The notes: generated by a model not told the origin, from the sequence alone. Positions 36,881-48,400 are shown, numbered from the stretch's first letter. The stretch: DNA of 64,000 nucleotides from Ascaphus truei (GCA_036426205.1 CM071568.1:220837834-220901833), one strand, 5' to 3'. Numbers and translations are program-made.

Positions 36881-37396
36881 TCCCCCACCCCTAGGTGAAA
36901 GTACTAATACTGTACTGCATGCTCCGGTCCCCCACGCTACTGAACACTGGAGCGAGTAAACACAGGAAGAGAAGGAGGGCGTGTGTCTGTGTGCAGAGAG
37001 AAGCCCTGCCCCAGCTGAAAGCACAGGGAAGCAGCAGCACAGAGCTTGAGCTGCTTGGCCGCCGTGCACTGCTCTGCTCGTCCCCAGGTTTCGCTGCACA
37101 GCCTGTGCCCCCCCTAAATAATTTGGCGCCCCCCAGTTTGCGCACCGCTGCTCTAGACCCTGCTGCTCTAGACCCTGCTGCTCTGGGAGCAGTCATACAA
37201 AACACTGGTCTGTACTGTACATGTATAAGTTTGGAGTTTTGCATGCCATGTACAGTGTTTAGTTTCACTGAGTGGGCACCTCTGCTTTAAGATTGTGGTG
37301 TAGCCGGTTAATACACTGCTGCAGGGGTTAGATGGCATTATAAGCTGTGTAGGCACACATTTTTCTAGATGCTGGTAATATTCTCTGCCCTTTCTC

Positions 37397-37765
37397 TCAC
37401 TGCTCTAAGTAATGATTACCTATCAAGTTGAGTACATGTGCAAACCAAGGAACATTATTTATGTAAACCTGATGTAATTCTGCCAACAGATTGATTCCAT
37501 TATCTCCTGCCACTAGTCTGAACTCCAGGCACCTTAGAAGAAGCCAATGCTCATTAACCCCATGTATATTCAAAGGAACATAAAACGCTTCATTGGCCTT
37601 CTGAACAAAATCATGCATACATACTATAGGATAGCAGCCAGCACTCTTAGCATTTAATATAAGCACTGCTACCACCTTTACTACACTGCGTCCTTTGAGA
37701 ACAAAGCACACCCAATGAGGGGTAACAGTCATGTAGTCCACTCCGCCATGTCCACTTGTCCACAT
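37397..37765 (-). pseudogene. hAT-family transposase fragment
   Basis: The 122-codon frame shows the order of motifs in hAT transposases: MWTSGHGGVDYMTVTPHWV (the W-T-S ... YM-T-H-W block), a linker, VAGDNGINLLAELHQ (like TDNAxNM), and WFAHVLNLIGNHYLE (like CxAHxLNL). Hallmarks at both ends are missing and the spacing implies lost sequence. It lies about 250 bp beyond the hAT element ending at 37150, but I see no proof that the two belong together. Confidence 0.6.
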
Positions 37766-38141
37766 CTATTGTGAGACGCAGTGTGCATCTCACAACAGTA
37801 CCCTGTTATTAAGTACCCTCCCATTACTTCAACAACCTCCCTGGTCTAGGTGTCGGATAACCTTCGTTGAAAAAAAGGCCATAATGGGTATTTTCCAGCA
37901 AGGCTCAGAAGATTTTTGTTGCTCCCAAAAGCTCTTGTTCATTAATAGCCATTTCCTGCAGCCACCATGGCTACGATGACAATGAAGAGCCTGAACAACC
38001 AGGTGAAAAAGAGTACAGCTCGTAGGCAAAAATGGGAAACCAAAATGAAATGCCGATAAAAAGGTAGGTTTTATTCTAACAAAGAATCATCCACAACACA
38101 GGCGTTGTAAAGGGACAGTCCTCTTATGCTTTTTGCGCTAC

Positions 38142-38778
38142 TGTAACAGGGGACTTATCCCTGTTCACAAATGTGCCTCTAATCCAGCAGTGTGGTGGTT
38201 AACTGCTGGTAGGCAATTAACTAACACCACCTGCCTGATTAGATTGCTTAGAAAAGCCTGTCTTTTGAGACAGGAAGTGAGACTCCTTAGCTCACACCTG
38301 AGCTGAACTAGGAGACAGAGGAGAGATTCCTTAGTCCACAACTGGGCTGAACCAAGGAAGAACAGATGTCTTGAGCGACAAGATGACCACAAGACAAAGG
38401 GGACAAGATTCTAAACTTGGAGCCTGACATTTCCTGTGCACACAAGGGTGCGGTTCCAAGAGAGCAGAGAAGCTTCCCCTACAGCAGCCCAGCTAACAGA
38501 TAAGACTTTTTCGTATAAGACTATTATCTATGTCTGTGTATTGATAAATGTCTCCATGATTTGGGGCTGGTAAATAGCTTAGCTAACCAACCCAGTCAGA
38601 GAGGGCTGAGCTACATGTGTAGATAGTCTCCAAAGCAGAGATAGGTTTTTTTGTTTGGCTCACTATTTCGCTTATGTTGATTTTTTGCTGTGTTTAAAGC
38701 GACAGGCACAATAAAGCCTTGTTATAATTTCACCTTACAACAGTCTCCATTGTGTACCTCTGCACATGTCCTCCTACA
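38142..38778 (+). mobile_element. Solo LTR with perfect 5-bp target duplication
   Basis: It begins TGTAACAGGGGACTTATCC and ends TCCTCCTACA, flanked by GCTAC on both sides (38137-38141, 38779-38783). AATAAAG near 38710 gives plus orientation. At 637 bp it fits a gypsy or endogenous-retrovirus type LTR. No internal region remains. Confidence 0.85.
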
Positions 38779-38804
38779 GCTACCGAGCGCTTTATCAAAG
38801 ATAA

Positions 38805-38845
38805 TTTCTCTGATAAAGCGATTGGTAGCGCGAAACGCATAAGAG
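38805..38845 (+). ncRNA. Degenerate hammerhead-like motif (HHR-E)
   Basis: It reads CTGATAA (38810-38816), a stem II of GCG with CGC, then GAAACGCAT. The core G is A and the stem III palindrome is broken. The upstream part also pairs within the host palindrome, so the fold is ambiguous. Confidence 0.4.
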
Positions 38846-38990
38846 GACAGTCCCTTTACAACGCCTGCGCGAAACGCATAAGAGGACAGTCCCTTTACAA
38901 AACCCACCTTTTTATCGACATTTCATTTCGGTTTCCCATTTTTGCCTACGAGCTGTGCTCTTTTTCGCCTTGTTGTTCGGGCTCTTTATC

Positions 38991-40425
38991 TGCATTTCTT
39001 ATCCGGAGATGCACGCACGCTGAGGGACTTGGGACTACTCATCCGTGAATTGGTGCAGTGAGTACTGACTTTTATCATCGTATGATCTTTTACAAACTAA
39101 AGGCTCATGTACAAATTAGCTCTACCTGTCTGAAACAGAGGGGGCAATATAAGCATTTGTATTAAGGAGGGAGTGGATTGGGGAGGGTCCGCTTATCATC
39201 CGGGACCTAGTGATCATACCTACCGCGCGTACACCCTCTTTCCCTCAATCGTTAACAGTGCCGTTACCCTTATTGGATTCAAAACTGAATTATGCGGTTG
39301 AACATTTCTTCATTTCACAAAAGGGGCACTGTTCGTCGGACTATTAAACAGTAACATGTATACTCACTCAGAACCTGTATTGAAAATAACCAAGTTCTCT
39401 TCTACATTATAAACATGGCCATATTTACTTTTGCTGTATCTATGAAGATGCTTGTTTAGGTTATGTAGCACTAGATCTATATATCTATGGCTATGATGAC
39501 CACAACCACCATGCCTTCTTCCCAACCCCTCTATTTTGACAAAATAATTTGACATAATTTATTGAGTCATCTATTATGTATATCAAGTACTGGTAGCAAT
39601 CTTTATACATAAACACGTCTGTACTGTAGCTGTCCACACTCCCTCCTCAAATGCACAAGAACATGGCGGGTGCACCCTATTTATAGTGTCTTCCTTAACA
39701 TTATGCAAACTTTTTGATTGAAGCAAACTTTTTTCGTGAATTGAAAAAGGTAACGTTTGCACATTTCTACTAAATGGTACTACTCCAAAAGACACCTTGT
39801 GCACTTGTATGTTGTCTTCCATCAACGGAAAATATCTTATGAAGTAGCACTGCTTTAGTATATATATGGTTCTAAGTTTTGAAGTTATATTAGTTAAAAT
39901 AATGCACTTGGGATTTGGCACATTTGTTTAGATATTATTGCTGGAATAATCTGTTCAAGATTTAGAGTTTAGTTTAGTAGAAAAATGAGTTGCCAGTCTA
40001 TAATAGACAACATGACATTTAATAGAGACAAGCAAGCATTTTGTGCTGTGTGAGGTCAAATGACTGAACGTCAAATTATTTAAAATCATGCTTTGAGACA
40101 CAATGGTAATGCTAGGATTAATTTCACTTTAGTTCTTTGAAGAGCACTGAAGAATTAACTAGAATTCATTTACTATGTGTGAGAATAGGGCAGTTTTTCA
40201 AGGGAGCATTTGGTAGAGCAAACCTACTATTTTCCCTAGTACCCTATTATTATTACTATTATTCATAAATACTGTTGATGCTATACATCCAGCTTTATAG
40301 AAAAAGATACAGAATTAGTTTGCGCACAATGTATATCAAATGTGCAGTAATAAATGGAAAGAATATACTGTAAGAGCGAACAACCAGCCCAAAAGATCTT
40401 ACAATCTGAGCATAACATGGAATAT

Positions 40426-40456
<31 letters not shown>

Positions 40457-40540
40457 TCTAAGTTGTGCTATTCATATAAAACCGAGTTTAATTAAACATT
40501 GTGACAGTAAATGGAGAGGTTGGATTTTACTACAACAGTT
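38991..40540. other. AT-rich DNA, no gene seen
   Basis: No gene recognised. A (GT)n microsatellite lies at about 40427-40456. Confidence 0.45.
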
Positions 40541-41220
40541 TTATTGCTACTGATTATTAAAGCAGAAATGACCCCTGCATGTTCCCCCTCTTTTTTACAG
40601 TTTGGCAACTTGGGGTTTCTCCTGAGCTGAACCACACTATTTTTATCTCCGGTGTCTCCCCAGATTCTGAGATATGTACTGGTGAAGTTACCAGTGTTAA
40701 ATCTCCCTCCAGGGAAAATGAAATAGCGCCAAATCTTGCTGGTCCCACGAGTCAATGGGAACATTGCAGCTTTGTATTGGATGGCCATTTATATCCCTTG
40801 GAGAAACTAGAATGTAATGCTGGAAACTTCAATAGTAAGTAACTAGGGATGTGGGGTGTCCCAAAGCTCTGGAGGAGCAGAAAAAATGGTAGGGGGCATA
40901 CAAATGGCAGAATAGACGCTTTAAAGTGGCCCTGCCTCTTGGTTTTATTATTTTGGTGCTCAGCCGTATTGATTTGAACTCCGGGACTCCCTGCTTCCTG
41001 AGATACATCCATCTGAAGGGACTGCCAGTAGCAACCCCAGCTGGGCACATAAACGTAGAAGCCACAACTTTATCCCTTGCAGCCTACTATTGATGGAGGA
41101 CCTTTGAATAGAAGAGAGATACTGGCATCACCTTAAGATGTAAGTATTTTGGGGAGCAGTGGGTCCCCATAGCTGAAATGATGGCGGTTCAGCTCCATAG
41201 ACACCTTCTTCTCACCTGAG
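40541..41220. repeat. Diverged tandem repeat, exon-like in appearance
   Basis: The segment around 40647-40700 (ATCTCCGGTGTCTCCCCAG ... CTGAGATATGTACTGG) is echoed about 325 bp later (AACTCCGGGACTCCCTGC ... CTGAGATACATCC), with a weaker third echo after 41100. This suggests two or three old tandem copies. Splice-like signals at 40601 and 40834 are discussed among the rejected items. Confidence 0.45.
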
Positions 41221-42093
41221 GGTGTAAATCATATATATTTTTAAGGTGCAACATCTTTACAGATCTGATGTGCTCTCATGTCACTTAGTTTTGTATTTCA
41301 TATTTTTATTAACTGCAATTCCTTTACTAAAAACATTAGGGGGGGGGGGGGGGGTTGTCTGGCATATCTCTCTGTAAAGATTTATCTAGCTTTTTACTTT
41401 TTATTTTATATATTTCAACCAGCAAGTTAGCACCCCATCAGAAAATGAACACGTTACACACAATACATGTAAGCATGACTGTTTGCTTCCAACCAGTTAT
41501 AGTGTGTTCCTAGAAAGAGATTCAAACACTGTACTGGTGTTTTCCAAAACAATTAAAGGCTTCCCATCCATTATATTGCCTTTCAAACACCAGTAAAATA
41601 ACCTGTAATATGATTATTACTGTGAAATATAAAGCAGAAAGGGGGAATGCAGCATACAAAACTTGGATTTGGCAATGTATACACCAACACTTTCTATCTA
41701 CTACAAATCTAAAATAAATACAGAACTCACACCTTTAAAATACAGAGAATTGCTCACAATTGAGTTATTTATTTATTAGATACAGCAACTTTGACCAGTT
41801 GAAAAGCAACTACAGTCTACTTGTTGAAAGCCATTTTCTCTTAGTTGTTTACAGACTCGTGCTTTGAAAATGTTAAGTTGAGAATCAATGGGCAGAACAT
41901 CAGAAAGACACATTGTTTCATTTACCTAATAAGAATCCATTTTATAGTGTCTCTGAAGAACAGAGATAATGGACCAGCATAGGTGGAGTGGTTTACAGTA
42001 CCTCATGTTTTGCTCTTTTTTCATGAACACAGATACATGTTATTAATTTATATCATTCTCCAAAAATCCTTCTTCCTTTCAATGTGGTTGAAT
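41221..42093. other. No gene seen
   Basis: AT-rich with a run of G at 41339-41354. Nothing assignable. Confidence 0.45.
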
Positions 42094-42098
42094 GTAAT

Positions 42099-43069
42099 TG
42101 TCACGGGAGACCAGGCCAGTTCCAGGCCAGTTCCACTGGATCAAGCACCAGACAGGACACAGAGATCAACTAAACAGGTGTTTATTTCATCTGGAGCCAA
42201 AAGACACAGCATAAAGTCACCTAACAGAGATATACTCACTCCACACAGGGAATACAGGGGGAATCCTATCAGTTCTAGGTGCCTGGTGCCACTGATATGG
42301 CTTACCCGGCGCAGCTTCCACTCCTGTGGGGATTGGGAACTCCAGGCAGCCCTGGATGCAAGTCACAAACAGGTAAAGTTTAAATCGCCTTCTTCAGAAA
42401 GACACGCAACCTCGCCTTGGGGTGTCTTTGGCACAGCCTCATAGTACACCAATTAGTCCATCTCCATGCCAGTCCTGGAATGATCTGTGGAACTGAGATC
42501 GACCGCCCCTTTTCTGGATTCCTTTCCCCAAGGAACTCATGGAGAATGGATGTCAACAATTCACAGCGTGGATGCTTCGTGTGGGACCAATCACAGCACG
42601 GATGCTACGTGGGCCAATCGCAGAGCGTGCTATACTGGCCAATCATGGCTGTGGGAAATTCAAACTAACTCACCACTGAGACGTGAGTCAGTTGGCTCGC
42701 TCCCTAAAACCTCAGGGTTCAGTTTCAGCTGGATACTTCCTGTGGAGATGGATGCCCCGGAGTCTGCACTGAGCAATGGCCCTGCCCTCAGAGTCACAGT
42801 TTCCCAGGGCTGAGTACATACCCTTCCCCCTCCAGCCCCAGCAAAAGCTATTTCTCCAGACATGGGCTGAACAAAAAGATTTCTCAACCCTGCATGTCCA
42901 GAGACCTTTGCTATGCTTTAAAACACATTTTTATGCTTGCAGTTTACACATATACATTACTGAGTTTAACACATGTGTACAGGGCAATCTTGTATATCCA
43001 TCAGACTGATAGGAGCCAGAGACCGTGTTTAACCTTTAATATGCTGGTCGGTGGGCCCCTACCATCACA
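42099..43069 (-). mobile_element. Solo LTR, minus strand
   Basis: On the minus strand it begins TGTGATGGTAGGGGCCC and ends GGTCTCCCGTGACA. Flanks are GTAAT (42094-42098) and GTGAT (43070-43074), a 5-bp duplication with one mismatch. AATAAA on the minus strand (42181-42186) lies about 85 bp before the 3' end, a normal R-U5 layout. The terminal TCTCCCGTGACA is shared with the LTR at 49530-50096, so the two are related. Confidence 0.8.
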
Positions 43070-43122
43070 GTGATGAGCATCTTACTGCTATAGATTAGCT
43101 GTATTAGGGTCATGTATTCTAA

Positions 43123-43500
43123 GGCCTCGTCCATGGTTGCTGCTGCTGGCGGAGGTGCGCTGAGGCGCGCTCCCACTCAGCACTGAGCCCCTACAGCCGC
43201 AATTAGAGCGGCTTTAGTAGGGACTCGCCTACGCTTCCGCAAGTGCGCGGAAGCGTAGGTCTTAGGGAAATTTAACTTTTCCCCACTTGCTGGAGCCAGG
43301 GCCGGTCACGTGAGTGGTTCGCCCAATGAGGGCGAACCAGCTCTGTGACATCACCGGCCCTCCTCCGGCCTGCCTCCGGCCCACCCCCGGCCTGCCCCCT
43401 GACGGTGCACAGGGAAAGCACCCGCAAGGCCAGGGAAAGCACCCGCTTTCCCTGAGCCTCAGCGCGCCTCAGCACGCCAGCGGGAAGCTTGGCCGAGGCC
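43123..43500. mobile_element. GC-rich MITE copy H4, TAA target duplication
   Basis: It begins GGCCTCGTCC and ends TTGGCCGAGGCC between TAA at 43120-43122 and 43501-43503. It is 378 bp. An internal hairpin pairs CCTACGCTTCCGC (43228-43240) with GCGGAAGCGTAGG (43247-43259) perfectly. Confidence 0.75.
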
Positions 43501-43503
43501 TAA

Positions 43504-44372
43504 TCTAACTATAGTGTGAAAATCCAAATGCAAACAGTACACTTGATATAACATTATGTCGCGCTAGCTTGAAACTTTTTTCTTTCTCTTGACATTCACA
43601 TTTTTGGCATGGAATCTTATTCTATTAGTTAGATATTCACACAATTGTTTTTGATGACCTTCAATGTTACAAAACTTCTCAGCATATTATTATACTTTCT
43701 GATGGTCCCATAGGAAAATTACCTCAGGGATACCCAACTACTTTGTTTTTCTTGCCATGGGAAAAGTTCTGTAAAATCAGTCAAAAGTTTTCGTCCAGTT
43801 TTATCCTTTCTATAACATATTGGTTCATTACAGCCAATGCAGCATTTGTTCAGTTTTAAAATGATTTTTTTTGTATTTTATATAATACTAACAAACAGAG
43901 ACTGTTCTGTCAGTGTTTGGGAACAGTGTTAGAAATACCATAAGCCTTCTTGAAACCAATGCAGTTAATGCACCGTAATAACAATGTATCTAGCTCCATG
44001 ACAGCATCATATTATTGTAATGGACAATACAATAACTGCAGCATCCATTATTTCAGTAGAAAACATTTCACTTTGTCTGATATGCCCCTGAGATTTACAT
44101 GGAGGGGTTTATGAGATGGAGAATGAACAAGTAAAAAAAGAACAAATGTAGGGGGGGAAGTATGATATAACACTAAGATCCATGCAGCAAAGATTATTCT
44201 AATTAACATGACACTGTAGAATTCATTTGGACCTAGAACAGGATCCAAATGTAAACAGAGGGGGTCTACAACAAACTGAAAATTATGCCAGCGAGTTAAT
44301 ACAGTATATTTTGTACATTTTAATCTATATTATTCAGATTTAAGTTTCCATTTTAGGGCTACTAGAATAATA
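43504..44372. other. AT-rich DNA, no gene seen
   Basis: No gene or recognisable element. Confidence 0.45.
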
Positions 44373-44923
44373 TTAAAGCAGCAACACGTGAAGAATACTA
44401 TGTTTTTTGTTTTTTAATAAATCAGTTCTGTAGTATTAGATAATACTATCTGCATTCTTTTTTAACTCCTAATGCCATTATTTTTAATGATGTTTTTTTG
44501 TACTGATCTGTTCTTTGGTTGCTACAGCATCCATTTAGAAAGTCATATTCACTTCCTCTTTTGAAACAGGCTCTTATAAACACCTTTTTGAGCTCTGCCC
44601 TTATGGCAACAAAGTATCACAAACATCTGTTGCTGTGTTCCAAACAGCAGATTGTCAAGTACTCTGAAATGTGTAACAATAATGTGTTACCCTTAGTAAT
44701 ATAATGTTACATATCGTATCAGCTGCAGCATTTCACAGACTGCAGCACACAGAAGGCGGCCATAATGTTAGTCACACACACAATCAGGATTTTTACAGAT
44801 TTATAACAGGAGCATCAAACGATTACCAGCTTGGGTAAGAATGTAGAATTATACATTGTCACGTGTTTTACATATAGAAATAAGAAGAAGGAAAAAGGGG
44901 GGAATGTGGTATTGCTGCTTTAA
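44373..44923 (+). mobile_element. Kolobok/T2-like MITE copy K5
   Basis: TTAA is at both ends (44373-44376, 44920-44923) with short inverted ends AAGCAGCAA and TTGCTGCTT. The interior shares AATAAATCAGTTCTGTAGTA (plus orientation) with the reverse of K1. It is the most diverged copy. Confidence 0.65.
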
Positions 44924-45206
44924 TGCAGAGTCCATTGTTTTATATTGGAGTTCCACGTTGAAGTCTCTCTGTCTTTACTCTTGATTGAAATGTGTTCTAA
45001 GAGTGTTTTAAATCATCCAGTGGCAAAAGCAAAATAACCAGATATAACCCTGTCTTGTTTGCATGACACTAAAAAGGATTAGTTTGACTATGTTAGTAAT
45101 AGTTATCATATTTGTAATTCTATTTTTTCTAGTTTCTCCTAAATTAATACATATTAACTTAATCTATTATATATTAACTGTTCAAAACCCACAGCTCATT
45201 CAACTA

Positions 45207-45434
45207 CAGGCAGTCCTCGTTTATCTAACCGAATACATTCTGGAAGTAGCGTTGGATAGTGAAACCGTTGTAAAGGGAGTATCATATTAATCAGTGGCGG
45301 TGAGCGTTGGATAACTCATGGTAGGCGTTGGCTAACGCATTCCGTCGTTGAAAAACGGCCCATAGTGTAGAATTGTAAAGCATTGGATATGCCATTCGTT
45401 GTCAAGTGAAACGTTGGATAGCGAGGACTACATG
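45207..45434. mobile_element. Tigger/pogo-like mariner MITE
   Basis: It begins CAGGCAGTCCTCGTTTATC; the complement of its right end is CATGTAGTCCTCGCTATCC. TA flanks both sides (45205-45206, 45435-45436). AGTCCTCG starts of this kind are typical of Tigger-type elements. The interior has diverged GCGTTGGATA repeats. A similar left end appears alone near 59624 (TACAGGTAGTCCTG). Confidence 0.7.
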
Positions 45435-45633
45435 TAAACTTTGGCAATTCACCTCCTCCTCCTTACCCATATCCCAAGAAAAATTACTGTAACTATTATA
45501 ATGTGTTATTACGTAAGCTCTGTAAGTTACTATATGTAATTAAAATGCACAAATCAAAAATACCCAGGCCATTATATATTCATGAGGACTAGCTAAATGT
45601 TCTAATTATTTTGAAGCCAATTTTGCTTACTAC

Positions 45634-46114
45634 TTAAAGCTGCAGACCAAGCAGTATACTACAAGTGTTTTTTTTAATATATAAATAAGTTCTGTACTAT
45701 GAGAAAATACTTGTAGCATTTAAAAAAAACTCAGAATGACATTTTTAATTTATTATAATGTAACAAGCATTTTTGTTTCTATAGCAACTATTTACAAAGT
45801 CACACCCCCTTCCTCTTCTAAAACGGACTCTGGCACACCCATTTTTGAGCACTGCCCTCTCTAGCAGTGCACCAATTGTATATATTGACTGCCTGGTCAC
45901 ATGATCTTGCCCACAGAACATGGCATCTTTTGTCCTCTTCTGCTGCACTGACCTCCATTTAGTGAACCCTCAAGCCGAATCTTCGCCAATCGATCACAAA
46001 AGAAAGGCTAAATCGGCAACTTATCTAATTACTTATCATTGTGCGGATTGTATTGCTGCACATATTATAGGGACATATTTTTTTTTTATAACGGCTGCTG
46101 GACATCTGCTTTAA
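45634..46114 (+). mobile_element. Kolobok/T2-like MITE copy K4
   Basis: TTAA is at both ends (45634-45637, 46111-46114). The left end AAAGCTGCAGACCAAGCAG and the interior TATGAGAAAATACTTGTAGC match K3. Non-coding. Confidence 0.75.
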
Positions 46115-46795
46115 GGGTCAAATTTATGAACAGTAGTGTAGTAGATCCAAAATTGTGACATATTCTTAACTGTGACCTGACCTGAGAGTTTTTCTCCTTT
46201 TTACCAACTTGGCGTAACAATATTGTGTTGCACGATTTGTTTGTTATGATAATCAGGTTGGCACAACATAAGATACATACAGCAAATGCAGTAAATTTTA
46301 ATTCCACTACAATTAATAATAGGTAAAAATACTGTATAATTAAAGTTTTTAAAAAAGAAAAAGGAGGAAAGAACGAAACAGTTAATGAAAGCATGCAATA
46401 GCAGAGTATGTTCCAACTAGATTTCAATTGAATTTTTGTGGATGTTTGCTTCTTTAATTATAACTACTGCATATGCTTTGTATAAATCCTAAAATGGTCC
46501 ATATTTATATTGCGCTGCTATTCTACAAGACATCTTCTAGCTCCAGAAGACACATTATGGCCCAATCACTTGAATGGAAGGTATCCTATGGAATAGCACT
46601 GCTTATAAATATATAATAAAGCATCTCAAAGAAAAAAACAATGGGTCATGTAAATAGCTCTTCAAAATGCATATACGCGCACATCAATTGGTTGTAAAAT
46701 TTATTTTTATTTTTTTACTTTGCATCAAATTGAAGAAACAAATGTTAATTTGAATGTAAGAATCACCGTAAAGTATAATCACATTTCTAATATTA
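46115..46795. other. AT-rich DNA, no gene seen
   Basis: No recognised gene. The coiled-coil frame of the neighbouring element reads through into 46684-46800, but that part is not element sequence. Confidence 0.5.
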
Positions 46796-48400
46796 ATCTT
46801 TGTCACGGGAGACTCCTGTGGTGGGTAGGATCTCGGTGGCCGGAACAGCCTTTTTGGCTTTTTGGCAAGCTGTGTCTTGAGCTCAGCGATCTGCGCCTGC
46901 AGCGCTGTGAGTTGCTGAGATGTGTGTTCAGCTGCTAGCTTTAGCTCTTCCTCCAGCGAGGCTCTTGTTATGCTCAGTGTGGCCTTCAGCTCCTCATGCT
47001 GTTCTTTGGGGACACACTGGGTACTCAAATAATCTTGCAGCATCTTTATTTTGTAGGCAGTCTGGAAACTTTCTTCCTGCAGAACTCGCAGCTTTTCTTC
47101 AGCATTCACCCATTTCTCCTTTGTGTCCTGCAGATGTGTACGCAGTTCTCGCAGCTGACTCTGCAGCATATTTTCTGCTTGTGTGCGCCGCTCCAGGGAG
47201 ACACGTTCTTCTTGTAGCACTCTCTCTGCATTCTGCAGTGCTGTCTGCACGTCTAACTTTTCCTGGGCCAACTGTTTCTTCTCCTCTCCTAATTCATGGA
47301 GTTTCTTATCTCCTTCACTGACTTGGACATAGAGATTCTTGCACTCTTGGGTTACAGTTTCAAAACTGATATTTAACCCTTCGAAGATTTCTCTCAATGA
47401 ACATAGTTCTGTGTTGAAGTGGCAACTCTTCTCCTTAGTGGCTTCCAGCTCTGTAGTAAGCCTGTGAACCTCTTTCTGAGATGCTTCCAGTGCTGCGTCA
47501 ACTTGAGCCATGAAAGTCTGGTACTGGGCAGAATCAGCGTAGGCCTTCTCCAGCTTACTTGACAAGATCACCCTGTCATTCTCCAACTGATATTTTTCTT
47601 TTTCCCAGTCACCCTCTGCTTTTTCCAGCGCTAATTGCATCCTTGACTTTTCTTCTATCAATAGTCTCTTCTCCTCTTCTGATTCATGGAGTCTTTTATC
47701 TCCTTCACTGGCTTGGACAGAGAAGTTCTTACTCATTTGGTTTATAGTTTCAAACCTACTATTTAACTCTTCGGAGGCGTCTCTCATAGAACGTATCTCT
47801 GTTTTCAAGTAGCATCTCTCCTCCCGAACGACTTCCATCTCTTTTTTGAAGTAGCAAATCTCCTCCTGGGAGACTTTAAGCTCTGTATTAAGCCTGTCAA
47901 TTTCCTTCATAGAGATTTCCAGGAATTCGTTACTTTTAGAAGCGAGGCGCCGATTCTCAGCAGCATCAGCATATGCCTTCTCCAGCTCACCTGACATGAC
48001 ATCCAGGTCACTCTCCAACTGGTGCTTTTCTTTTTCCTGGAGAACACACTTAGCAATTGCTGAGGATAGACAATTCTGTAGTGCAGCCTTGGCTTTTTGC
48101 TCCTTATCTAAACGTCCATAAAGACAATCAATGTGCAGCTTGAAGCGTCTGAGTTAGGGCATCTTTCTTTTCTTCCACTATTCTTGGGATACGTCTGTGA
48201 GTTGCCTTAAGCTGCAGCATATCTCTTTCATCAAATGCAGACTCTGGGGTTAAAGGTTCATCCTTAGTTTCAACTTCCACAGTAATACCTCCCTTCTTTT
48301 TCTTCTTCTTCCTTGCTTTGAGAAGTTCTGAAGAATCAGTGGTACAGTGTTCACATTTACTGCTCAAGACTGTTTGAGTGGGAGCCATAATTTCAGACAT
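46684..48400 (-). pseudogene. Long coiled-coil protein gene in the LTR element
   Basis: The start at 48400 opens MSEIMAPTQTVLSSK, followed by a CEHC pair, a lysine run (RKKKKKK) and an acidic stretch. After about 89 residues the frame ends at a stop near 48130; one base over, translation continues (IDCLYGRLDKEQKAKAAL ...) to 46684. The bulk, about 425 residues, is heptad-rich glutamate/lysine/leucine coiled coil. Two homologous halves of about 145 residues begin SGELEKAYADAAEN and SSKLEKAYADSAQY; each ends in a VQxSEGDK(R/K)LHE-type block. The last residues come from the LTR remnant and flanking DNA, so the natural C-terminus is lost. I do not recognise the family; gag-like or captured host coiled coil are both possible. 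Confidence 0.65.

Larger units (their letters stand above)
35656..37150. mobile_element. hAT-type non-autonomous element with 8-bp target duplication
   Basis: It begins CAGGGGTGAGCAAACT and ends AGTTTGCGCACCGCTG, inverted ends matching at 14 of 16 positions. CTCTAGAC occurs immediately outside on both sides (35648-35655, 37151-37158), a perfect 8-bp duplication typical of hAT elements. The interior holds part of GC-rich MITE H3, a second internal copy of the 3' end (36045-36068), and about 0.8 kb of CA-rich microsatellite. No transposase is encoded. Confidence 0.85.
37984..38990. mobile_element. Long palindrome (foldback element) split by a solo LTR
   Basis: Bases 37984-38141 match 38828-38990 in inverted orientation (GAGTACAGCTCGTAGGC, TAAAGGGACAGTCCTCTTAT). 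Removing the LTR at 38142-38778 joins the arms through a second hairpin (CGCTTTATCA ... TGATAAAGCG) around a loop of roughly 13 nt. The right arm holds a 39-bp tandem duplication (38828 and 38867). A hammerhead-like motif lies at the head of each arm; the left one is more decayed. Confidence 0.7.

Noticed and set aside
38767..38849. TGTCCTC/GAGGACA as a stem I for HHR-E.
   Set aside because: The upstream strand lies inside the solo LTR (ending at 38778), which inserted later, so the pairing is coincidental.
40601..40834. Possible host exon with an acceptor (TTTTTTACAG) and donor (GTAAGT).
   Set aside because: The stretch is echoed by a diverged copy about 325 bp downstream, the open frame has no recognisable domain, and both strands are open. 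It is better read as an old tandem repeat.
46684..46800. C-terminal tail of the coiled-coil frame as true protein sequence.
   Set aside because: It lies outside the target duplication at 46796-46800 and is flanking DNA read in frame.
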